Source: Deltaproteobacteria bacterium (lineage in GTDB: Bacteria; Desulfobacterota_B; Binatia; UBA9968). Taken from it: DNA of 11,115 nt. The notes under the pieces are model-generated. The model was not told where the DNA came from. It saw nothing but the letters and a program-made list of their open reading frames with translations, and did no database searches. A program made the translations under genes and the position numbers. Of the stretch, positions 1-6,720 are shown one piece after another. The stretch is taken from assembly GCA_005879255.1 (NCBI GenBank), contig VBKY01000337.1, positions 1-11,115 of the forward strand. Reading direction: 5' to 3'. Numbering within the stretch: the first letter of the stretch is position 1; each line of letters opens with the position of its first letter.

Positions 1-1047
1 CAGCGGGTAGTCGCTGCCGTTGACCAGGCGGGGATGCAAATCCTGACGCTTGAGAAGCGTCTCGAAGGGCACCGGCATGCGATTGAACTGGAGCATGGCT
101 GAGATTTCACCGAAGAGAAGCCCAACGTATTTGGATTCATCCATAAGGCGTAAGAAAAGGTCGAAGCAGTTCACCTTCTTTGCGTCCCGGCTGTCGAGAT
201 CGTCGCACTCGCCGAGACTCGCGGCGTGAGCGATGATCACGCGCACGCCATACTCTAGGGGTTTGCGCAGCAACAGCGGGTTGCCTAAGCGCTGGTCTTC
301 GTCGGCCTCGACTGCTTGTTCTTCGCCCGCGTGGGACAACAGAATCATGTTGTACTCTTTCATTTTGCGATAAAACGGCTCGATGACTGGATTTGCCGGA
401 TCCATGCCTATAGCGTTTGGCAACCAATTGACGTATTTCACGCCCGCCTTACCCCATTTGTCGAGCTCCTGGATCGCGTCCGTGCGGTACGGATGGACGG
501 ATATCACCGGTAAGAAAATGTCGGAATACCTTTGGGCAAGTTCAACCGCGTAGCGGTTCGGGATGTACATGTTGGTCTTTCTAACATCTACAGTACCATC
601 GGCGTTGTAGTGCTTGTCGAAGGCCAGGATGCGGTATTTGCCGTGACGATTGTTGCCGCGCGCCAAGCGGATGAGCCGCGTGACATATTCCTGGTCGGCA
701 TTGTCGATGTTCTTGATTCCCGAAGCGCTCGAGTAGATCTGAAACTTTAGCCGTTCAAGGTTGAATCCGTTGCGCATTTTTGCGTTGATGAACGCATCGT
801 TCGCGCTCGTTCCGACGGCGAGAATATGAGTATGGTAGTCAACGAGTCTCGCCGGGTCGATCCCACCGTATGCCTGGTCGATCAATTTTTTTGTTTCGTT
901 TGTGGCAGCGTGGTCCAGGTCCTCGGGAGTCTTCGAAAAAGCGCCGCCTAAGCGATCGGTCAGGCAACCCGAGAGAAATAGTATTCCCACCAGGCCAAGG
1001 AGCAGTCGAAGCGACCGCCGCTCACCAGTGGCGGTTGGGAGAATCAT
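1..1047 (-). CDS. Amidohydrolase-family lipoprotein (Amidohydro_2-like), C-terminus off the left edge
   Basis: 349 residues are visible; the reading frame is open to base 1, so the C-terminus is missing. The N-terminus is a lipoprotein signal: basic residues (ERRSLR, 9-14), a hydrophobic stretch, and a lipobox LSGC with the lipidated Cys at residue 28. The rest looks like a metal-dependent TIM-barrel hydrolase of the amidohydrolase superfamily: an HxH pair in DYHTHIL (His72, His74), then His185 (SVHPYR), His239 (LLSHAGEE), His274 (IIAHAAS) and Asp346 (NGSDYPL) in the order expected for metal and catalytic ligands. Such enzymes hydrolyse or decarboxylate cyclic or carboxylated substrates; the substrate here is unknown. 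Membrane anchoring after export is inferred from the lipobox. The ATG at 1047 is chosen because a stop codon lies six codons upstream; the ribosome-binding site is poor (AAGG abuts the ATG, GGAT lies further up). It diverges from the gene at 1288. Confidence 0.86.
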   Translation of the reverse strand, partial: MILPTATGERRSLRLLLGLVGILFLSGCLTDRLGGAFSKTPEDLDHAATNETKKLIDQAYGGIDPARLVDYHTHILAVGTSANDAFINAKMRNGFNLERLKFQIYSSASGIKNIDNADQEYVTRLIRLARGNNRHGKYRILAFDKHYNADGTVDVRKTNMYIPNRYAVELAQRYSDIFLPVISVHPYRTDAIQELDKWGKAGVKYVNWLPNAIGMDPANPVIEPFYRKMKEYNMILLSHAGEEQAVEADEDQRLGNPLLLRKPLEYGVRVIIAHAASLGECDDLDSRDAKKVNCFDLFLRLMDESKYVGLLFGEISAMLQFNRMPVPFETLLKRQDLHPRLVNGSDYPL

Positions 1048-1287
1048 CCTTCGATCCAGTTTTCACATTCGCGATACCCTGTCAAACCGAGCCCCGGAAC
1101 GGGGTCAGAAAATGAACCCGCGCGGGCCGGTTAGGGGCAGATTTCGCTGCTTGTTTGGCGAACTCTTCCACTCGAGTCCTGAGAAATACCAACCTGATCA
1201 TTGGTATATGCTTTGCGCTCTGACTGGTCCCGACGCTCAAAATTCCTTTTACGTGGGTTGAACCGCTTTCAGCATGGGAGTGTTTTG
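1048..1287. other. Divergent intergenic region with small palindromes
   Basis: This 240-bp gap separates the divergent amidohydrolase and small-protein genes and must hold both promoters. I see no convincing -35/-10 pair. It contains a short hairpin CCCCG-gaa-CGGGG at 1092-1104 and a perfect 10-bp palindrome CCCGCGCGGG at 1117-1126. The segment between them (GGGGTCAGAAAATGAACC) resembles widespread intergenic repeat remnants, but one copy is not enough to say so. Open frames crossing the gap lack ribosome-binding sites and protein-like composition. Confidence 0.35.
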
Positions 1288-1674
1288 ATGGACTTCGACG
1301 AAAACCTCATGAGTCATACTTTGGAGCATCGGGGCTGCGGTATTAAAGCCGCTTCCTACGAAATCACGCCGCAGTCGTGGCTGCCCGAAGCTTGTGTGTG
1401 GCTTTATACCGACGCCGGGCACCGCAAGATATGGGTGCATAGTTTTGCCCATTGCTTTGCCGCCGACGAATTGACTTTTCCAAACAGACTCGACGCTGAC
1501 AGTTGGGCCTTGGTGGCCGCGAGGTCGATCATCGATCGGGCGTTTGAAGGGCTGAATCTGCCGCCGGTGGGGCATACGCCCCAACGGGTCCGTAAATTTT
1601 CCCGGGTGTGGAAAATCGCGCGTTCATCGGTAACCAATCTCGCACGCCTCAACCGGTTTAGCTCACGCCACTAA
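1288..1674 (+). CDS. Small conserved-looking protein of unknown function (128 aa)
   Basis: I do not recognise a named family. The ATG at 1288 is preferred over the upstream TTG at 1201 because GGGAG (1276-1280) sits seven bases before it. The protein is soluble-looking, with no signal peptide or membrane segment. The first 95 residues look like a compact alpha/beta domain rich in Trp, His and Cys (for example SWLPEACVWLYTDAG and KIWVHSFAHCFAADELTF, then a helix-like WALVAARSIIDRAF). The last 30 residues are basic and Ser/Arg-rich, probably a flexible tail. It lies upstream of the bicupin on the same strand, but a 150-bp gap with its own promoter-like element suggests separate transcription. 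Overlapping minus-strand frames at 1249-1652 have no good start signals. The gene is plausible rather than proven. Confidence 0.62.
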   Translation: MDFDENLMSHTLEHRGCGIKAASYEITPQSWLPEACVWLYTDAGHRKIWVHSFAHCFAADELTFPNRLDADSWALVAARSIIDRAFEGLNLPPVGHTPQRVRKFSRVWKIARSSVTNLARLNRFSSRH

Positions 1675-1753
1675 TTTCTTTTCTTGTTTCACGCGCCGGT
1701 CCCCTTGGCGCAGTCCCGTTTTTAACCCCAGTGATTGATATTCCGCCACCGGC

Positions 1754-1782
1754 TTGACAGGCTTGTGCGCGGTTTGTATTGA
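1754..1782 (+). promoter_or_regulatory. Candidate sigma-70 promoter for the bicupin gene
   Basis: A perfect -35 hexamer TTGACA (1754-1759) is followed after 17 bp by TATTGA (1777-1782), a weak -10 matching consensus at three positions. Transcription would start about 35 bp before the ATG at 1825. The exact -35 and correct spacing support the call; the poor -10 limits it. Confidence 0.4.
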
Positions 1783-1824
1783 GGAGTCACGACCGTTTCG
1801 TTGTTAATGCACGGGAGGGACCTG

Positions 1825-2814
1825 ATGGATCTACAAGAACTCAGTCAATGGATGAAGGATCGAAACTTGAAAGGCCACTGGGAGCACTCGGAGTGGTCAC
1901 AGACCGTGAAGCCCTTTTTGTGGAAGGGCAACGAGATCATGCATGCGCTCCACTTGTCCGGGGAGTTAATCACCACGGGCGAGGCGGGGCGACGGACGAT
2001 CCAAATGAGAAATCCCGGGCTCGCCGCGGGCATGACCAACACTGTGCATATTTCCGTGCAGCTGGTAAAGCCGGGCGAGGTCGCCGCGGCGCACCGCCAC
2101 ACCGCGGCGGCGATCCGTTTTATCGTTAAAGGGACGCCGAACGCCTACACAATCGTCGAGGGCGAGCGCTTTCCGATGTTCGAAGGCGATTTCATCACGA
2201 CGCCGAAGTGGACCTGGCACGACCACTTTAACGGTTCCACCGAACCGGTCATGTGGTTGGACGGCTTGGATGTCAGGCTGGTGACTCATTTCGGTGCAAT
2301 GATCCAGGAAAACTTTAAGAAGGAGCAACAGCCGGTCGAGAAGCCGGAAAACTTTTCGTCGAAGATTTTCTCCCACGCCCGCCCCACCTGGATCAAGAAT
2401 TCTTTTCAGGCGCCGCCGTACCGTTATCCGTGGGAAGAAACCAACGCGAGCCTGCAAGCGCTCAAAGAAAGCACCGGCGATCCGTACGACGGGGTAATCT
2501 TGGAATATACCAACCCTGTCGACGGCGGACACACCCTGCCGACCTGCTCCTGCTCGATCCAGTTGCTGCGGCCGCACGAAAAGACCAAGACGCACCGGCA
2601 CACGAGCACGACGGTCTATTACGCGTTCCGCGGCCACGGGATGACCAAAGTCTCGGCCAACGAATTCAATTGGGACAAAAGCGATATCTTCGTCGTGCCG
2701 TCGTGGCAGTGGCATTCGCACGAAAACACGAGCAACGAGGACGCGATCCTGTTTTCGATCAACGACCGGCCGTCGACGGAGGCGTTGGGTTTGTACAGGG
2801 AGGAGGCGGAGTAG
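1825..2814 (+). CDS. Gentisate 1,2-dioxygenase-like bicupin (329 aa)
   Basis: The protein has two cupin domains and closely resembles the gentisate/1-hydroxy-2-naphthoate/salicylate dioxygenase family, whose members use Fe(II) and O2 to open aromatic rings in the cytoplasm. In the N-terminal cupin the metal ligands are His90 and His92 (AHRHTAAAIRF) and His132 or His134 (WTWHDHFN), followed by the family signature EPVMWLDGLDVRLV. The C-terminal cupin repeats the pattern with His257/His259 (THRHTSTTVYYAF) and His297/His299 (WQWHSH), so both could bind metal. Length is close to the family norm of about 340-370. There is no signal peptide. The ATG at 1825 is chosen for GGGAGG at 1813-1818; in-frame starts at 1801 and 1807 lie at or before that site. 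Gentisate itself is unproven as substrate, since no maleylpyruvate isomerase or fumarylpyruvate hydrolase is nearby. It converges with the SBP pseudogene. Confidence 0.85.
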   Translation: MDLQELSQWMKDRNLKGHWEHSEWSQTVKPFLWKGNEIMHALHLSGELITTGEAGRRTIQMRNPGLAAGMTNTVHISVQLVKPGEVAAAHRHTAAAIRFIVKGTPNAYTIVEGERFPMFEGDFITTPKWTWHDHFNGSTEPVMWLDGLDVRLVTHFGAMIQENFKKEQQPVEKPENFSSKIFSHARPTWIKNSFQAPPYRYPWEETNASLQALKESTGDPYDGVILEYTNPVDGGHTLPTCSCSIQLLRPHEKTKTHRHTSTTVYYAFRGHGMTKVSANEFNWDKSDIFVVPSWQWHSHENTSNEDAILFSINDRPSTEALGLYREEAE

Positions 2815-2830
2815 GTTGGGATTTAGGGTT

Positions 2831-2895
2831 GAGGATCGAAGATTGAGGATGGAGGATAGCGAAGGTCGATTCTCGATCCTCCATTCTCTATCCTC
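2831..2895. repeat. Imperfect inverted repeat between convergent genes
   Basis: The arms 2831-2850 and 2876-2895 pair at 16 of 20 positions around a 25-bp centre and are built from repeated GAGGAT/ATCCTC units. It lies in the 132-bp gap between the bicupin stop and the stop of the minus-strand SBP pseudogene, so it could act as a bidirectional transcription stop. There is no clear T-tract, and it may simply be a low-complexity mobile-type repeat. Confidence 0.55.
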
Positions 2896-2946
2896 GAAGT
2901 GCAAGTCCGCTCGGCGGTGCGCCTGTTCAGACGAGTGCAAATTGAA

Positions 2947-3925
2947 TCACTGCACTTTATAACCTAATTCCTTAGCGACCTCTTTCGCCAATCGGTCGTC
3001 GGCGACGTCGGTGAATGACGGTTTCTTGTCAACGACCCGGCCCTGCGCCTGGATCGATTTGACCAGGTTGTCCATGCCCGCGCGGGTGGGGATGCCGTCG
3101 ACGCTCAGGGTTTTCAAGAATACTTCGTATGTTGCCGCGGCGGACTCCGGGTCCATTTTCAAGATGCGCATCATCAGCTCGACGCTCTTGTCTTTGGACT
3201 TTCGCATCGCGTCTTTAGCCGACTGCATTGCGCGAATCACCCGCTTCACTTCGTCGGGCTTGCCTTTAATATCCTTGGCTAAAACAGTTAAGCCGCCGCC
3301 CGGCATCTCGACCAACGAGCCGATATCGAGAATATTCGGGAAACCTTTCTTCAGCGCGAGAAACAGAGTCGGCGGATTGAGCGACGCCGCGTCGAGAAAG
3401 CCGCTTTCGAGGGAGCGCAGCATTTCGGTGGGCGGCAGCGCGAGTATATTAAAATCTTTCGGCGACATGCCGAGTTTTTCCAGAGCGATCACCAGCGACA
3501 CGTGATTGGTCGCGCCCAGGCTGCCGGTGACGCCAATCTTCTTGCCCCTTAACTCTTGCAAGGTTTTGAATTTCGGGTTCGCGACCAACGAATAGGACAC
3601 CTTGTCGGAGGAAACCCAGACGGCGCGGAAAGGCAATCCACTTAAGCTTGCGCTCGCCACGCCCGGACCGACGCCGGCGAAGTAATCGATCTCGCCGGCA
3701 ATCATCGCCGGCACGGTGATCGCCGGCGACATGAGAATGATATAGTTTCCACTCACGCGCCGCGAGCAAAGCGAGCGAAGTGACACTCATGGCGGAATTG
3801 GCGATCCTGATTTTGGTTTTTGGCTCTTGTGCGTTTGTGCACGTGTAGTCAAGTAACGAGGCAGCGATGATACTCGCTGCCGCGATAGTTCTGAGCAAGT
3901 GATGCGATATCAATCGGCGAAGCAT
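2947..3925 (-). pseudogene. NMT1/THI5-like ABC substrate-binding protein, broken by a ~26-nt deletion
   Basis: The gene starts at the ATG at 3925, with GAGGTG about six bases upstream, and encodes a signal peptide ending near TNAQEPK (residues 30-36), then KIRIANSAMSVTSLALLAAREWK (shown by frame, residues 38-60). At about 3748 the frame breaks. The downstream frame continues with IILMSPAITVPAMIAGEIDY and runs intact to the stop at 2947, ending GYKVQ. The two intact paralogues in this window carry about nine more residues at the break (the segment FxANGLDx). A deletion of about 26 nt explains both the lost residues and the shift; restoring it gives 334 aa against 333 aa for the paralogue at 5548-6549. 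In intact relatives this two-lobe fold binds a small ligand in the periplasm. The shorter downstream open frame alone would lack the signal peptide and first strand. Confidence 0.85.
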
Positions 3926-3978
3926 CCGATCACCTCGCTCTGTTGCAATCCTATTATTGTCTTTTTCCGAAGTCCGTC

Positions 3979-4003
3979 ATTCCCGCATGCCTTAAGCGGG
4001 AAT
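3979..4003. repeat. ATTCCCGC...GCGGGAAT palindromic intergenic repeat
   Basis: Perfect 8-bp arms, ATTCCCGC (3979-3986) and GCGGGAAT (3996-4003), flank a 9-nt loop, and the right arm continues into CCAGG. This core resembles a type of dispersed repeat seen in many bacterial chromosomes. It lies in the 186-bp gap between the flavoprotein stop and the start of the SBP pseudogene. It has no T-tract, so I call it a repeat rather than a terminator. The rest of the gap shows nothing firm. Confidence 0.65.
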
Positions 4004-4111
4004 CCAGGCGAAATCCGAACTGGATCATCTCGTTAGAGACATGCGCGGATGACGGTTGGGCAAATCGTTTTCAGTTGCTGTTGTCTCTCGTCAACTTCCT
4101 GCTGGGCAAAG

Positions 4112-5480
4112 TTACAACCGCGACCGCCCCGCGTTTTCACCCGCCAGGATTCCCGTCACCACCGCTTGTATTAGGCCGCCGGTGTAGCCGCCACCGTAAC
4201 CGCCCATCAGACCACCGATGGCGTCGCCGGCGGCGTACTAGCGCTTCAGCGCGGCCATTCACTAAAATTCCTCCCATTGTGAACGTGATGCCGGGGACGA
4301 CTCTTAGGCCGTAGAACGGCGACCGCAGCAACTTCGGCTTGCCGGTTCGCGCAACCGATAGAGAATGGCATGCGCCCGACTCGACGGCGCGATTGTAGGC
4401 TTCGACAGTTTCGACGAGATTCGCGCTATTCACGGCGAGCGTTCGCGCGAGATCTGCGATCGTCGCACCGGAGAATAGTTCGCCGTCATTATCCATCAGC
4501 CAAGGATTCGGCGCCGGTGTCTTTACCAGATTAGAAAATGCATCGTCTTTCGCCGCGTCCCAAGTTTCGCGATCGAAGATCAGCACGGCGCCGGTTGGAT
4601 CGTTAGAACGGGCGAGCTCGTTGGCGACCGCAACATCGCCGCGTCCCTCGTCGACAAAGCAGCTGCCGTTACGGTCGATCAGTATCCCTTCGTCGACGAA
4701 GGAATCAAGTCTCGGATACGGCCAGAAGCGGTCGTCGACGAGCGCTTTGCGCGAGATTAGATGGCCATAGAAATATCTTAAGTTGACCGCCTTGACGCCG
4801 GCGGCGAGCGCCATGCGTAATCCGTCGCCGGTGTCCTGCTTCGAGCCGCGAAGTTTGCATTCATCGGCGTGTGGTCCGATGTATTTTTTAACCAGCTCCT
4901 TGTTGGCGCTAAAGCCGCCGGTGGCGAGGATGGTAGCGCGACTACGCAGCTCGATGGTCTCGCCGGATTTCGTGCCGCTGACCCCGCAGACGCGGTCATT
5001 TTCCACCAATAACTTTGTTGCTGCGACGCCGTTCAAATAGCGCCCGCCGAGATTTACGAATCGCTCTTTAAGTTTGGTAAGCGCGCGCGTGCCGACATCT
5101 TTCTTGTAAACCGGCGCGAGTGAGACTTCGCTATTTTGATCTAACCAGATTCTTCCCGGCGCGGTCTCCTCAAGGCCGACGCCTGCGTTCGCTAACCAGT
5201 CGATGGCGCGGCCGCAGGTTTCTGACCAGGCTTTGACGAGATCGGGATAGCCGACTTTCTCCGCCATGACGAATTCGTATAGCTCAGCGGGGTCGGATTT
5301 CGGGCTTTTGCCGCCGGCGCGCAGGCTACCGGAAGCCATCAAAACATTGCCGTCGCCCAGTTCGCCGTTGCTCTTATCGATCAACAAAACCTTGGCGCCT
5401 TGCTCGCAAGCGCGGACCGCGGCGGTGAAGCCGGCCAATCCGGCGCCGACGACGAGGACATCAGAATTTGTTCTGTCCAT
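4112..5480 (-). pseudogene. FAD-dependent oxidoreductase (fumarate reductase/succinate dehydrogenase flavoprotein-like), frameshifted near the C-terminus
   Basis: The N-terminus has a Rossmann FAD-binding motif, VLVVGAGLAGFTAA, and an acidic-ended second strand (VLLIDKS). A second family motif, ATILATGGFSANKEL, lies mid-protein. Near residue 395 is VVPGITFTMGGILVN; the residue before TMGG is Phe, where classical Shewanella-type fumarate reductases have a substrate-binding His, so the substrate is probably not fumarate. After NGRAEAL (residue 414) the frame runs into Arg-rich nonsense and stops at 4137. The missing end lies in another frame, YAAGDAIGGLMGGYGGG onward, from 4237 to a TAA at 4112. 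The linker normally found between these parts is absent, and a TAG precedes YAAGDA, so about 29 nt seem deleted. The lost segment holds the last FAD-contacting motif, so the 447-aa product is probably inactive. The start ATG at 5480 has only a modest GTGAG upstream. Confidence 0.82.
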
Positions 5481-5492
5481 GTATTTCTCACT

Positions 5493-5551
5493 GTAGGGGC
5501 AACCCCCTGTGGTTGCCCCTTCGGAGGGCAGGCACGGGGGCCTGCCCCTAC
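5493..5551. repeat. Two-hairpin GTAGGGGCA...TGCCCCTAC repeat element
   Basis: The 59-bp element has perfect 9-bp terminal inverted repeats, GTAGGGGCA (5493-5501) and TGCCCCTAC (5543-5551). Inside are two perfect stems: GGGGCAACC/GGTTGCCCC (5496-5504, 5511-5519) and GGGCAGGC/GCCTGCCC (5526-5533, 5540-5547). It could fold as a bulged long hairpin or as two adjacent hairpins. It fills most of the 67-bp gap between an SBP gene and the flavoprotein gene, and its right end overlaps the SBP stop codon at 5548-5550. It resembles dispersed repeats of environmental bacteria. Confidence 0.75.
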
Positions 5552-6549
5552 TGCAGTTTATACCCCAACTCTTTCGCTACTTCGGTCGCCAAGCGGTCGT
5601 CGGCGACGTCGTTGAGAGCAACCTTACGGTCGGTAAAACGTCCTTGCGCCTGAAGTGAGCGCACCAAGTTGTCGATACCCGCGCGATTGGGAATACCGGT
5701 CGGATTCAGCGTAGTCTGAAACGCATCGTAAGTCTCTGCAGCGGCTTCTTTGTCCATTTTCAGAATGCGAATAATTAATTCCACAGTCTTTGGTTTGGAT
5801 TTGCGCACTTCGTCCTTGGCGACCTGCAGAGCATGAATAACGCGCTTGACTTCGGCCGGCCGAGACTGAATGGTTTTGATCAACGTCGTCAAGCCGCCGC
5901 CTGGCATTTCCACCATCGCGCCGACATCCAAGAGTTTGTTAAATCCCTTTCTTGCGGCGCTGAAGGTGTGCGGCGGCGACAGAAGCGCCGCCTCGACGAA
6001 ACTGGATTCAAGCGAATAGAGCACTTGAAGCTGCTGTCCCGGAATGCCGACCGTCGCGAAATCTTTCGGGTTGAAGCCCGACTTTTCCAGCGCGATTAAC
6101 AACGCCACATGGTTAGTCCCGCCCGCGCCCCCCGAGATGGCAATCTTCTTGCCCTTGAGATCCTGGATCGTCTTGTACTGCGGCGCGCTCTGCAGCCAGT
6201 AAGATATTCTGTCCGACGAAAACCAAATCGCTCTCGACGGCAAACCGGTCAGCGTTGCGGCGACCGACGCCGGTCCAACACCGGCGACGTAATCGATATC
6301 GCCTTGGGCAATCGCCGCCGCGGCGAGCGACGGGCTCATAACGATCAATTCCACGTCGAGACCATTCGCGCTGAACACGCCCCAATCCTTGGCGGCTAAA
6401 AGCGGCAATGCCGTGATCGTAAAACCGGCGTTGGAGATGCGTACTCTAGCGCGCTTGTCCTGGCTTGCCGCCGGGAGAGCGTTGAGAAGAATTAGCAACA
6501 GTGCGACGCAAATTTGCCAGACGAATTTTCGCGGTGTTAATCGATTCAT
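5548..6549 (-). CDS. NMT1/THI5-like ABC transporter substrate-binding protein (intact, 333 aa)
   Basis: This is a complete secreted SBP of the NMT1/THI5-like (SsuA/TauA-related) family. The ATG at 6549 is chosen because AAGGAT lies about five bases upstream and a signal peptide starts directly: basic NRLTPRK, a hydrophobic core, and a likely cleavage after LPAAS near residue 30. The open frame extends 36 codons further upstream, but that part is low-complexity sequence from a repeat. Family features follow: a first strand VRISNAGFTITALPLLAAKDW, the NGLDVELI segment, GDIDYVAGVGP, LKGKKIAISG, and a C-terminal helical tail ending ELGYKLQ. The same tail occurs in the two paralogues at 2947-3925 and 8885-9874. 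The ligand is unknown; relatives bind pyrimidines, sulfonates or aromatic acids. No permease or ATPase adjoins it, so it may be an orphan that docks to a distant transporter. Confidence 0.9.
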   Translation of the reverse strand: MNRLTPRKFVWQICVALLLILLNALPAASQDKRARVRISNAGFTITALPLLAAKDWGVFSANGLDVELIVMSPSLAAAAIAQGDIDYVAGVGPASVAATLTGLPSRAIWFSSDRISYWLQSAPQYKTIQDLKGKKIAISGGAGGTNHVALLIALEKSGFNPKDFATVGIPGQQLQVLYSLESSFVEAALLSPPHTFSAARKGFNKLLDVGAMVEMPGGGLTTLIKTIQSRPAEVKRVIHALQVAKDEVRKSKPKTVELIIRILKMDKEAAAETYDAFQTTLNPTGIPNRAGIDNLVRSLQAQGRFTDRKVALNDVADDRLATEVAKELGYKLQ

Positions 6550-6607
6550 CCGTATCCTTAGCACTTCTTCCCTCTGTCGATAAAACGTTTTTAGATTGCA
6601 TTCATTT

Positions 6608-6655
6608 CCCTCGCCCACGAAGTGGCACGAAGTGGGAGAGGGCGAGGGTGAGGGC
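6608..6655. repeat. CCCTCGCCCAC / GAGGGTGAGGG repeat with a 10-bp tandem duplication
   Basis: A CCCTCGCCCAC arm faces GTGGGAGAGGGCGAGGGTGAGGG (given by its parts), making an imperfect hairpin. The centre contains CACGAAGTGG twice in tandem (6616-6625, 6626-6635). A related element lies in the opposite orientation at 8826-8863. It sits in the 171-bp gap upstream of the SBP at 5548-6549. Confidence 0.6.
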
Positions 6656-6675
6656 AAAACGCTTAACGCCTGTTT

Positions 6676-6704
6676 CAGCCATAGGCTGATCCGCCTCAGG
6701 CGGA
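6676..6704. repeat. Paired short hairpins downstream of the PF04392-type pseudogene
   Basis: Two small perfect hairpins lie one base apart: CAGCC-ata-GGCTG (6676-6688) and TCCGCC-tca-GGCGGA (6690-6704). They are 17 bp past the stop of the minus-strand pseudogene and could weaken read-through. There is no T-tract on the minus strand, so terminator function is uncertain. Confidence 0.45.
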
Positions 6705-6720
6705 GCCTTTCTACTTCATT

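Noticed and set aside
1966..2940. A long 324-residue minus-strand open frame opposite the bicupin.
   Set aside because: Its Arg/Val/Asp-rich composition is typical of the antisense of a GC-rich gene, and it runs through the inverted repeat at 2831-2895.
3740..3760. Programmed ribosomal frameshifting in the SBP at 2947-3925.
   Set aside because: About nine conserved residues are missing at the break, so a frameshift during translation would not restore the family sequence, and no slippery site with a following structure is evident.
3926..4111. A tRNA or small RNA in the gap before the SBP pseudogene.
   Set aside because: No cloverleaf or conserved tRNA arms are visible; only the ATTCCCGC palindrome stands out.
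5493..5551. Two-hairpin element considered as a riboswitch or a rho-independent terminator.
   Set aside because: Its symmetry and terminal inverted repeats fit a dispersed repeat better; it lacks a T-tract and matches no riboswitch core I recognise.
6608..6655. The repeats considered as a CRISPR array.
   Set aside because: There are only two adjoining 10-bp units with no spacers, and no cas genes are in the window.
6550..6657. A 36-residue N-terminal extension of the NMT1-like SBP.
   Set aside because: It is Pro/Ser low-complexity sequence translated from a repeat and would bury the signal peptide; AAGGAT precedes the ATG at 6549.
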